From Roseiarcus sp963823165 (GTDB lineage Bacteria > Pseudomonadota > Alphaproteobacteria > Rhizobiales > Beijerinckiaceae), in assembly GCA_963823165.1 (NCBI GenBank), contig CAWGKV010000003.1:124001-188000 (forward strand): a stretch of DNA of 64,000 nt, read 5' to 3'. Below are positions 46,940 to 54,817 of the stretch, one piece after another; within the stretch, counting starts at the first letter, position 1, and each line of letters starts with the position of its first letter. The position numbers were made by a program, and so were the translations under genes. A model generated the notes under the pieces. That model did not search any database and was not told where the DNA came from. It worked only from the letters and a program-made list of their open reading frames with translations.

Positions 46940-46967
46940 AAGCGGCCGGGACGAGTCCCGGCCGCTT
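46940..46967 (-). terminator. Strong GC-rich hairpin downstream of the small secreted gene
   Basis: AAGCGGCCGGGA (46940-46951) pairs perfectly with TCCCGGCCGCTT (46956-46967) around a CGAG tetraloop. It begins seven bases after the stop of the minus-strand gene that ends at 46975. Only TTTCCCC follows, so the T run is poor; it may act as a terminator or a 3' stabiliser. Confidence 0.55.
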
Positions 46968-46974
46968 CGAAAGT

Positions 46975-47235
46975 TCATGGGGTCACCCAGGTCCCGCCCC
47001 GCCAGTAGCCCGGCCCCTCATGCTCCTTCCAGACATAATGTTGCCCGGAGCCCCAACGCCAAGTATCCGGGTGTATCACCACGTGGGCGGCGGGCGGATA
47101 GACATACTCTTTCTGTGCGTGCCAGCAGTCCCCGTCGTTGTTGCAGACGATGGCTGCGGACGCGTTCAGGGATGAAAGCCCCAACACGCCGAAGGCGGAA
47201 AGCGCCAGAGCGACAATGCTGCTCCTGCTATTCAT
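46975..47235 (-). CDS. Small secreted protein, hypothetical
   Basis: An 86-residue exported protein. The signal peptide is residues 1 to about 27 (SIVALALSAFGVLGLSSLNA, then SAA). The mature part, CNNDGDCWHAQKEYVYPP with two Cys, then HPDTWRWGSGQHYVWKEHEG and GYWRGGTWV, is a conserved, Trp/Tyr-rich short protein in Rhizobiales that I recognise by pattern but cannot name a function for. The ATG at 47235 has AGGAGGAT upstream, the best ribosome binding site in this area. A hairpin follows its stop. Confidence 0.72.
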   Translation of the reverse strand: MNSRSSIVALALSAFGVLGLSSLNASAAIVCNNDGDCWHAQKEYVYPPAAHVVIHPDTWRWGSGQHYVWKEHEGPGYWRGGTWVTP

Positions 47236-47581
47236 GCGTATCCTCCTGATGAAACATTTCTTAACAACGCCTGCCCCAAGCGGTCGTTCCTTTTTCGGAA
47301 CCGCTGTTCCGGCGAATTTTTCCGCTGTTCCGCGTCCGCGGAGTTTTTGGCTCAGCCATTGAATCAACGGGTATTTTTGGGCGGACGCAGCCCGTTTGGC
47401 GAAATCCGCTGTTTTCGCCGCTGTTACCAGCGGATATGGCGGCCGCGTCCCCCGCTTTGGATCGTCCGTTGGCCGCCGCCGCGCTTCGCAAACGGCCTCG
47501 TGAGTCAGCCAGCCGGGTCTCTGGTATAACTCGCCCTGGTCATCCAGGGAGCGCTCGGCGGCGGCCGGCGGAAAGAGCCCC
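47236..47581. other. Region between the small secreted gene and maiA
   Basis: Divergent promoter region of about 345 bases. It holds repeated GTTCC-type sequence with TTTTTCGGAACCGCTGTTCCGG (47288-47310), which forms a small hairpin. No gene is supported. Confidence 0.4.
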
Positions 47582-48220
47582 ATGCCCATGAAGCTCTATG
47601 GCCATTTCTCGAGCGCCGCCTCGTGGCGGGTGCGCATCGCGCTCAACCTCAAGGGGCTTCCCTATCGCCATGTCGCCGTCCATCTCGGCCGCGGCGAGCA
47701 TCGGGCCGCGTCCTATCTGGCGATGAATCCCCAGGGGCTCCTGCCGGCGCTCAAGCTCTCCGACGGCGTGGTGCTGACCCAATCGCTCGCCATCATCGAA
47801 TGGCTGGAGGACACCCACCCCTCGCCCCCGCTCCTTCCGGGCGACGCGGTCCTGCGCGCACGCATCCGCGCCTTCGCGCTGGCGCTCGCGGCGGACAGCC
47901 ATCCGCTTCAGACGCGCCTCGTCCTCGAGGGATTGCGCGGGCGCGGCCTGGGGGAGCAGGCCATTGAGTTCCTGGGCGGCCGAGGCCAACGCGAGAGGAA
48001 CTCGAGGCCTGCGAACGCGCTCGCGCTGCAATCGGGGGCCTTCTGCTTCGGGGCGCTTCCCTGTCTGGCCGACGTCTGCCTCGTTCCGCAGCTCGCCGCC
48101 GCGCGCCGTTGCGGGGTCGACGTGGCGCATTTTCCGCGCCTCCTGGCGATCGAGGGGGCATGCGCCGCCTTGCCCGCTTTCGCCGAGGCCGCCCCGCCCC
48201 GCCAGCCCGACGCTCCTTAA
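47582..48220 (+). CDS. maiA: Maleylacetoacetate isomerase (zeta-class GST)
   Basis: A 212-residue protein. The N-terminal thioredoxin-fold part has the zeta-class signature (FSSAASWRVRIALNLKGLPY), then NPQGLLPALKLSDGVVLTQS and LAIIEWLEDTHP. The C-terminal part resumes with FCFGALPCLADVCLVPQLAA. It should isomerise maleylacetoacetate in tyrosine/aromatic breakdown, using glutathione. Residues 124-148 (EQAIEFLGGRGQRERNSRP) do not resemble the family, whereas an adjacent frame there reads SSWAAEANARG, like the expected W-A-x-x-W helix; a compensated frameshift is possible. The ATG at 47582 has GGAAAG upstream; 47588 is the alternative. Confidence 0.72.
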   Translation: MPMKLYGHFSSAASWRVRIALNLKGLPYRHVAVHLGRGEHRAASYLAMNPQGLLPALKLSDGVVLTQSLAIIEWLEDTHPSPPLLPGDAVLRARIRAFALALAADSHPLQTRLVLEGLRGRGLGEQAIEFLGGRGQRERNSRPANALALQSGAFCFGALPCLADVCLVPQLAAARRCGVDVAHFPRLLAIEGACAALPAFAEAAPPRQPDAP

Positions 48221-48327
48221 GACGCGGTCGCTGACCGCGTCGGCCGTGCTCGGGAAGCTCGGCGGCGGCCGCCCGGCAGGCAAAGGAGGCGTCAGCACAA
48301 GAACTGAGCCATCTCCTGGCGCAGGCC

Positions 48328-48490
48328 TTGCGCATCCTGGCTCGCCAGCCCCAGGTGCTGCAGCGCCCGCGTCGCCGCGCCGACCAGGCATCCCGGTCGC
48401 GGTCGGCGGGCTCGGGAGTCGAGATCTTCGATTCGGAGGGCCGGCGCTATATCGATGCATCGGGCGGCGCGGCGGTTTCCTGCCTCGGGC
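48328..48490 (+). pseudogene. Class III aminotransferase, N-terminal fragment
   Basis: A short frame contains GSGVEIFDSEGRRYIDASGG and AAVSCLG, the well-known N-terminal block of class III (omega) aminotransferases (usually followed by the G-H-x-H-P segment). The part before it is in a different frame (GIPVAVGG in the +2 frame), so it was frameshifted. The homology breaks at CLGRR, some 40 bases before repeat B begins at 48531. Nothing of the remaining 400 residues is present. It looks like a gene that was truncated at the repeat's insertion point. Confidence 0.7.
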
Positions 48491-48530
48491 GCCGTTTAAC
48501 CCAAGTCCCGAAGTCGCCCCGGATTGGACG

Positions 48531-49077
48531 GAACTGGCCGCGGCGGCTTTCCTCACGCCTGGAGCACTGGCGGTCCCTGAGGATTGGTCCAAGCCGCGGG
48601 ACACTCCGCCAAAGCCCGGGATAACCGGAGCCAAGCCCGGGATAACAGAATCAAGCCCGGGATAACCGGAGCAAAGCAAAAGTCTTCCAGGAATCGGCTG
48701 TTCTCAAGGGGTTACGCCGGAATCCAAATTGTTTTCTCCTCCGCTTCGCGCTGACGCCTCCGCTTGGTCCGCGGCCTGTCGCCGGTGCAGTCCGCCGGCA
48801 GCCGACCCGCTCCCATGCCTGCCGACCGAAGACAACGCCGTCGAACCCGTTCGGCGGCTGGTTCGACGCCTAGCGAGGCGAAGTCAATCCTCCTTGGCGC
48901 AAGCGGGCTCAGGCAGAAAGCCGCCGCCGCCACAGTCCCGCCCGGGGCGGACGAGCTGCAGGTTGTTGTGAGATTTCGAAGGCGCCTCCTGCCAACCTCG
49001 CATTCCATCCCAACGCCGTTGCGCTCAACCCCTTATGCCATGAGGTTACGAAACATGTCAAGAACAAACAGGGGGTA
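48531..49077 (+). repeat. 0.5-kb dispersed repeat, copy B
   Basis: The partner of the copy at 40974-41493, in opposite orientation. It is somewhat longer (547 against 520 bases), mainly because a 17-base CCCGGGATAACCGGAGC unit occurs three times near 48617-48672. The left end is GAACTGGCCGCGGCGGC and the right end is AACAAACAGGGGGTA. Frames inside are not convincing as genes. It follows the aminotransferase fragment after about 40 bases. Confidence 0.8.
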
Positions 49078-49435
49078 TTTCGCCGCCGACCCCTCCGCGA
49101 CCGGCAAACGCGGTCGCAAGACGGGGGCAGAGGCCGCGCAAGACGGAAAGGTAGCGACCGCCTGTCACATGTAATGATCATGTGAGCATCCCGGCAACGC
49201 TTTTTCGCCTTGTCCGCTGGACGGTGCATATCAGGGAATGAATTGGCGCGGCCTCCGGCGACGCCAAGAGATCCCCCGCTGGCGTACGCCGGTCCCGAGA
49301 TGGCGACCGATCGAGGTGCTATGCCTGCTGCTGACGAACCGGGGCTGACAACCGGGGCCGGCGTCGACTTGCTGAAAGGCCGGCCAAGGGGCAGAGTTTC
49401 GACCGCCGATAACGACCCGCGAAGGGAGATCATCC
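49078..49435. other. Region upstream of the MDR oxidoreductase
   Basis: About 360 bases without a supported gene, containing a palindrome at 49165-49185. The promoter of the downstream gene should be here. Confidence 0.4.
49165..49185. promoter_or_regulatory. Palindromic operator-like sequence
   Basis: TCACATG, seven bases, CATGTGA: a perfect seven-base inverted repeat with an AT-rich centre (TAATGAT). Its size and spacing suit a dimeric HTH regulator. It lies 250 bases upstream of the oxidoreductase start. No regulator gene is adjacent. Confidence 0.4.
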
Positions 49436-50578
49436 ATGGCGGCCACCTTGCCGGGCACGGGCCTGGAATTGCGATCGACCGTCACCAGCGCCGGCGAGCT
49501 GGAGGTCGCGCTCGTCAGCGCCCCGACGCCGACGCCCAAACCTGATGAAGTCGTCGTTCGCGTCGAGGCGACGCCGATCAATCCGAGCGACCTCGGCCTC
49601 CTGCTTGGGCCGGCCGACCTCTCCACCGCCGTCGCGTCCGTTCGCGGCGGACTGCCGGTGCTGAAGGCGCAAATCCCGCGCGGCCTGATGAAGGCGATGG
49701 AGGGTCGGGTCGATCAATCCATGCCCGTCGGCAACGAAGGCGCCGGCGTCGTCGTCGCGGCCGGCGAGAAGCCGGAGGCGCAGGCGTTGATCGGCAAGAC
49801 CGTCGCCATGGTCGGCGGGGCCATGTACGCGCAGTACCGCTGCCTGCCCGCCAAAGACTGCCTCGTGCTGCCCGCGGACGCGACGCCCGCCGACGGCGCC
49901 TCCGCCTTCATCAACCCGCTGACCGCGCTGTCGATGGTCGAGACCATGCGCCTGGAGGGGCACAAGGCCCTGGTCCATACCGCCGCAGCATCGAACCTCG
50001 GCCGGATGCTGAACCGCATCTGCCTTGAGGACGGGATCGGCCTCGTCAACATCGTGCGCGACGCCAGGCAGGAAGAGCTGCTGCGCGGACTCGGCGCGCG
50101 CCATATTTGCAATTCGAGCGCGCCGACTTTCGCCGAGGATCTGAACCACGCCGTCGCGGAGACGGGCGCGACGCTGGCGTTCGACGCCATCGGCGGCGGC
50201 CCGCTCGCCTCGCAGATCCTCGCCGCGATGGAAACCGCCGCCGCCGCGGCGATGCCGAGCTACAGCCGGTATGGAAGCTCGGTTCACAAACAGGTCTATA
50301 TCTACGGCAGTCTCGATACGCGGCCGACCGAGCTCAGGCGTTCCTATGGAACGGCCTGGGGCGTCGGCGGCTGGCTGGTGTTCCCGTTCATGCAGAAGCT
50401 CGGGCCGGAGAGGTCGGCCAAACTGCGCGAACGCGTCGTCAAGGAACTGAAGACGACCTTCGCGAGCCACTATTCGCATGTCGTCTCGCTCGAGGAGGCG
50501 CTGCAAATTCCCAACATCCAGGCCTACAGCCGGCGCGCCACGGGCGAGAAATTCCTGATCGCGCCGCACAAGGCTTGA
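49436..50578 (+). CDS. Zinc-less MDR-family oxidoreductase
   Basis: A 380-residue medium-chain reductase of the alcohol-dehydrogenase superfamily. The N-terminal GroES-like domain carries EVVVRVEATPINPSDLGLLL and VGNEGAGVVVAAG, but neither the catalytic Cys/His zinc ligands nor the Cys-rich structural lobe is present; the NAD(P) domain has HTAAASNLGRMLNRICLEDG. It resembles quinone- or enoyl-reductase-like members, for which NADPH is the usual donor. The substrate cannot be predicted. The ATG at 49436 has GGGAG upstream. It is the last intact gene before the signalling locus. Confidence 0.8.
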   Translation: MAATLPGTGLELRSTVTSAGELEVALVSAPTPTPKPDEVVVRVEATPINPSDLGLLLGPADLSTAVASVRGGLPVLKAQIPRGLMKAMEGRVDQSMPVGNEGAGVVVAAGEKPEAQALIGKTVAMVGGAMYAQYRCLPAKDCLVLPADATPADGASAFINPLTALSMVETMRLEGHKALVHTAAASNLGRMLNRICLEDGIGLVNIVRDARQEELLRGLGARHICNSSAPTFAEDLNHAVAETGATLAFDAIGGGPLASQILAAMETAAAAAMPSYSRYGSSVHKQVYIYGSLDTRPTELRRSYGTAWGVGGWLVFPFMQKLGPERSAKLRERVVKELKTTFASHYSHVVSLEEALQIPNIQAYSRRATGEKFLIAPHKA

Positions 50579-51148
50579 GCTGGTCGTGTCTCCATTTGAA
50601 GCCGGCTTCGGTGAAGAGGGCGCCTGCGGTCGTTGCCAGCGTAACGCTCGCAATCGATGTAAAGCTGCCATTCGCGATGACGGGCGCGAAACGACCGCGG
50701 CCGAGGGTTCCAGATGGCAAAGGTCGTCGAGAAGGCGAGGCCGAGAGGATAGACCTTTTCGAGCACCTCCCAGCGAACAGCGCCGAACGCATCGCGGAGC
50801 TGCGACCGCCGCCGGTCACGTCAACAGTCGGCATGCTCAGACGTCAGTCGGCCATCGGTCAACCGCTGAAGGCTGGGGCCCCGCGCAGTCGCGCTGTCGC
50901 AAGGGCCTTCGCCGCAGCCTTGCTGGCGTGCTCTGCGCGCTCGACCCGGGTTGGGTCGTCCAGATGGCTGTGCTCGACCACGTTCTTGGCGAGCGCGGCG
51001 CTGATCGAAACCTGGCCATAGAGTCGACATCGGGAGGACAGCCATCAGAGCTTTCGTCCAGCGCCGTTCGGATTCCTCGCTCGGGCGTCGCCTCGAGATC
51101 AGCGCGATCGAAGGCGATGAAGGGCGCGCTGCCGGTGAGGCCGCGGGT
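50579..51148. other. Gene-poor interval between the oxidoreductase and the signalling locus
   Basis: About 570 bases. Frames on the minus strand (for example a short stretch at 50524-50766 with EKVYPLGLAFSTTFAIWNPR) show no family I recognise and no start signals. The composition suggests degraded coding DNA. Confidence 0.45.
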
Positions 51149-51541
51149 TCAAGCGGCCGGCCGGCCTTCCTTCGCGTCGATCAGCCGCTCGATCTTGGGG
51201 AGCAGACGGTCGAAATCGATCGGTTTTGTCTCGAATTCGTCGCAGCCGGTGGCGAGCGCCTTTTCGCGATCGCCAGCCATCGCGTGCGCGGTCAGCGCGA
51301 TGATCGGAATGTCGCGGGTCGCGGGGTCGGCCTTCAGACGCAGCGTCGCTTCCCAACCGTCGATCTCCGGCAGGTTGAGATCCATCAGAATCAGGTCGGG
51401 AAGCTCGGCCGTCGCCATTGCTATTCCGGCGGCCCCATCGGGGGCGCAGAGGATTTCGTAGCCGCCGGCCACATCAAACCACAATGTTAGCATGTATATA
51501 TTGTCATCGTTGTCTTCGACGTAGAGAAGCTTTCGCACCAT
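51149..51541 (-). CDS. Single-domain response regulator
   Basis: A 130-residue CheY-like receiver. Motifs: LLYVEDNDDNIYML (acidic pair), LILMDLNLPEIDGWEA (phospho-acceptor Asp in the MDL sequence), IIALTAHAM (Thr) and DEFETKPID (Lys). There is no output domain. The ATG at 51541 lies eleven bases after the stop of the hybrid kinase gene, so the two are surely co-transcribed and the receiver is a likely phosphorylation partner. Similar receivers of the DivK/CpdR-type group act through protein contacts. Confidence 0.88.
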   Translation of the reverse strand: MVRKLLYVEDNDDNIYMLTLWFDVAGGYEILCAPDGAAGIAMATAELPDLILMDLNLPEIDGWEATLRLKADPATRDIPIIALTAHAMAGDREKALATGCDEFETKPIDFDRLLPKIERLIDAKEGRPAA

Positions 51542-51552
51542 CGCCCCCGAGG

Positions 51553-54500
51553 TTAGCGCCCGGCCTGCCTTTGAACCTCTCGCAGCAGCGTCCCGACGCG
51601 CGCCATCAGTTCGGCGGGGGCGAAAGCATTCTTGGAGAGCACCTGCGCGACCCCGCCACCGAGCCGCCGGCGGTCCTCTGCGGTCAGATCGAGCGCGCTC
51701 ACCACGACGACCGGGATATCCCGCCATTCCGGGTTTGCTTGGAGAGCCGCCACGACCTGAAACCCATCCATCTCCGGCATCATCAAATCGAGGATCATGA
51801 TATTGGGCGCCTTGGCCTTAAGCGAATCGAGGGCGAGCCGGCCGGTGGCCGCCTCCCGAACCACCCAGCCCTGGGCGCCGAGAATGGCCTTGACGAGCGC
51901 CCGCTGCTCCTCGTCGTCGTCGACCACGAGAACCTCGCTCGGCACGCTGGGGGAACGATAGCGCGACAGGATCTCGACCAGCCGTTCGTGGTCGAACGGT
52001 TTGGTCAGATAGCCGGCGGCGCCGAGCGCGATGCCGCGGCGCTGCTCGTCGACGATCGTGACGACCACCACCGGGATGTCAGCCAACGCCGGGTCGCCTT
52101 TCAGCGCAGAGAGGATGGTCCAGCCATCGATATTGGGCATCACGATGTCGAGGGTGATCGCCGCGGGCCGCAACTCGCGTGCGCGCTTCAGCCCGTCGAC
52201 TCCGTTCGCCGCAGTCTCGACGGCAAAGCCGTTGCCGGCGAGATGTGTCGCGATCAGCTCGCGCGCGGTCGCGTCGTCGTCGATCACCAAAACGGTGCCG
52301 CGCGAGCCCCGGCTTGCCGCCGGACCGGTCTCAGCTGCGCTCGTGTCCACCGTCGACATCGGCGCAGCAGCCCCCGCCGGCAGGCGCACCGTGAAGATCG
52401 ACCCGTTGCCCGGCGCGCTCGTCACTGTCACATCGCCGCCCATCAACCGGCACAGCCTGCGGCTGATCGCGAGACCGAGCCCGGTGCCGCCAAATTGGCG
52501 CGTGATCGAGGCGTCGGCCTGCGCGAATTCCTGGAACAGCCGGCCGAGCTGCTGCTCGGTCATGCCGATACCGGTGTCGGAGATGGCGAAATCGACCCAA
52601 TCCTGACCGTCCTCTTCGGTGCGAGAAACGCTCAATCGCACCGTGCCGCCCTTGGTGAACTTGCAGGCGTTGCTCAGCAGATTGAGCAGGATCTGGCGCA
52701 ACCGCATGTTGTCGGCGTAGACGGAGCCGATCCCGTCGGCGCAATCGAGCTCGAGCGCGTTCTTGTTCTGCTCGGCGAGCGGCCGCGCGGTGCCAAGCAC
52801 CTCCTCGACGACGGGTCGGATGGCCACTGTCTCGAGAGTCAAATCCAGCTTCCCGGCCTCGATCTTGGAGAGGTCGAGGATGTCGTTGATCAGTTTAAGT
52901 AGGTGGCGCCCGGCGCGCAGCACCCGGCGCAGCGGTTCGAGGGCCTTCTCCGTGCCGAAGCGGGCGGCGTTATCGCACATGAGTTCCGTCAGCCCGATGA
53001 TCGCATTGAGCGGCGTCCGCAGCTCATGGCTCATGTTGGCGAGGAAGCTCGATTTGGTGCGGCTCGCCTCCATCGCCTCGTCGCGGGCGACTTCGAGGCG
53101 TCGCACCAGATCGGCGAGCTCCGCCTCGTTCTGTTTGAGCGTGGTGATGTCGGTCCAGGTGGTGACCGTCCCGCCTTCCCGGGTGCGATGCTCTCCGATC
53201 CGCAGCCAGGCGCCGTGGGCGAGGTTCTGCTCATGCACCGTCGGCGCATTGCGATGCAGAGCCATCCGTCGCTCGAACCACGCGCTGAGATCGCCGATCG
53301 CGGGATCATAGTGATCGCGGTTGAGGAGCGGCCGGATCAAATCCTCGAAGCGGACGCCGAGGACGAAAAGATCCGGCAAGTTCAGGATTTCTTGCGACCG
53401 CGTGTTGAACATCACCAAGCGGTCGTCCCGATCCCACAGAGCGAAGCCGTCGGAAATGCTCTCGATCGCGTCGATCAACCGTTCCCGCGCCGTCGCGACC
53501 TCGCGGAGGTTCTTCTCCTCGATCTCGACGGCCGTGTCGCGGAACACGGCGAGCGCCTCGGCCATCCGGCCGACCTCGTCATGGCGATCGCGACCAGGGA
53601 TAGCGATGCCGGTGTTCCCCGCTGCTAATCCCGTCATTGCTGCAGTGATTTTCTCAATCGGCCGCACAATTCGAGCCAGGACGTATTGCAGCAGGATCAC
53701 GGCGCCGAGAATGCCGAGCGCAGTGATGATCGGCAGCAGCAGCTTGCCGATCCTGATTGCCTCCGCCGAGCGGAGCGCGGCGGCGTCGGAAGCGCTCTGC
53801 GCGACGGCAACCAGCCGTGCTACTTCCTGTTCGAGGCGGGCGGCGAGCAACCGGTTGTCCCCGAGCGAATGCTGCGCCGCCGCGTCTTGGCGCAATTCTT
53901 CTGCGCGCAGGGCGAAGATGCCGCTTTCGCCGCGACCGAAGGCGACGAGCGCCTCCGCGGCCGCCCCGAGGCCGCTCGCCTTCGCCTTTTCCGAAAGCTG
54001 GGCGAGCAATTCATCGATATGGCCGACTGCGGCCACAAACCGCTCTCGCAGCGGCTCCAGCGAACTCGTATCCTGCAAGCCCGTCGCCTCGCTGAGCAGC
54101 CCGACCGCGAGGTTGCCCTCGGCGCGCAAGTCGAGGAGGATACGCAGCGCATCGACGTCGCCACCGATCGGCTCAGCGACCGGTGTCCGGCCGTCCAGGG
54201 TCAGGTGTTCGCTGCGAACGACCACGTTGAAGTAGGCGTCGTCCGCAAGCGGCGCGATCTTCTCCAGGAAGCGGAAGTGCGCTTTGTCGAGAGCGGCGGC
54301 CACGTTCTCTCTGCGCGCTTTGACTGTCAGACGTTGCTCGACGGCGGCGTTGAGCTGTTCGAGCCCCGCCGCCATTTGCCGCTCGACGGCCACGAGGGTA
54401 TCGATTTTGTCTCGGTCGAGACCGCGGACTGCGAGAGCTTGCGTCAGGTCGCCGAGCGTTTTTGCCTGCTCCTGCAGTTTGGCCCACACCTGCATTCGAT

Positions 54501-54804
54501 CGTTTTGGCTGGCGCTCGCCGCCAGCGCGGGCGCGGTCGCAGAGATTTCAGCGCTCCTCTCGGCCAGGCGCAGCGAGTCCCTCATCTCGGGCATGCTGGT
54601 CGCGGTGATGTGCGTCACCGATCGGTCGATGTCGACAAAAGCGTACCAAGCCACTGCGCTGGCGATAGCGGCGAGCGCAGCCATCCCGAAGAAGGCGAGG
54701 AACAGCTTGGCCTTGACGCCGAAAACGCGACCTGCCGCGGCGGGGCGGCCAACCTTCGCCTGCGGGCTCAGCGATTCGACACCGCTCATGCTGCCCCGGG
54801 ACAT
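51553..54804 (-). CDS. Hybrid sensor histidine kinase with two receivers
   Basis: A 1083-residue membrane kinase. TM1 is KLFLAFFGMAALAAIASAVA (about 33-52); a helical periplasmic domain of 300 residues follows, like TorS sensors; TM2 is LLPIITALGILGAVILLQYV (about 355-375); then a HAMP (RPIEKITAAMTGLAAGNTG), a PAS domain (LIDAIESISDGFALWDRDDR), HisKA with the phospho-accepting His in LANMSHELRTPLNAIIGL, HATPase (LRQILLNLLSNACKFTKGG, DTGIGM, GGTGLGLAIS), and two receivers, with Asp in ITLDIVMPNIDGW and MILDLMMPEMDGF. No Hpt domain is present, so phosphate should pass elsewhere. It starts 13 bases after the binding-protein stop. Confidence 0.93.
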   Translation of the reverse strand: MSRGSMSGVESLSPQAKVGRPAAAGRVFGVKAKLFLAFFGMAALAAIASAVAWYAFVDIDRSVTHITATSMPEMRDSLRLAERSAEISATAPALAASASQNDRMQVWAKLQEQAKTLGDLTQALAVRGLDRDKIDTLVAVERQMAAGLEQLNAAVEQRLTVKARRENVAAALDKAHFRFLEKIAPLADDAYFNVVVRSEHLTLDGRTPVAEPIGGDVDALRILLDLRAEGNLAVGLLSEATGLQDTSSLEPLRERFVAAVGHIDELLAQLSEKAKASGLGAAAEALVAFGRGESGIFALRAEELRQDAAAQHSLGDNRLLAARLEQEVARLVAVAQSASDAAALRSAEAIRIGKLLLPIITALGILGAVILLQYVLARIVRPIEKITAAMTGLAAGNTGIAIPGRDRHDEVGRMAEALAVFRDTAVEIEEKNLREVATARERLIDAIESISDGFALWDRDDRLVMFNTRSQEILNLPDLFVLGVRFEDLIRPLLNRDHYDPAIGDLSAWFERRMALHRNAPTVHEQNLAHGAWLRIGEHRTREGGTVTTWTDITTLKQNEAELADLVRRLEVARDEAMEASRTKSSFLANMSHELRTPLNAIIGLTELMCDNAARFGTEKALEPLRRVLRAGRHLLKLINDILDLSKIEAGKLDLTLETVAIRPVVEEVLGTARPLAEQNKNALELDCADGIGSVYADNMRLRQILLNLLSNACKFTKGGTVRLSVSRTEEDGQDWVDFAISDTGIGMTEQQLGRLFQEFAQADASITRQFGGTGLGLAISRRLCRLMGGDVTVTSAPGNGSIFTVRLPAGAAAPMSTVDTSAAETGPAASRGSRGTVLVIDDDATARELIATHLAGNGFAVETAANGVDGLKRARELRPAAITLDIVMPNIDGWTILSALKGDPALADIPVVVVTIVDEQRRGIALGAAGYLTKPFDHERLVEILSRYRSPSVPSEVLVVDDDEEQRALVKAILGAQGWVVREAATGRLALDSLKAKAPNIMILDLMMPEMDGFQVVAALQANPEWRDIPVVVVSALDLTAEDRRRLGGGVAQVLSKNAFAPAELMARVGTLLREVQRQAGR

Positions 54805-54817
54805 GCTGGGGCCACGC

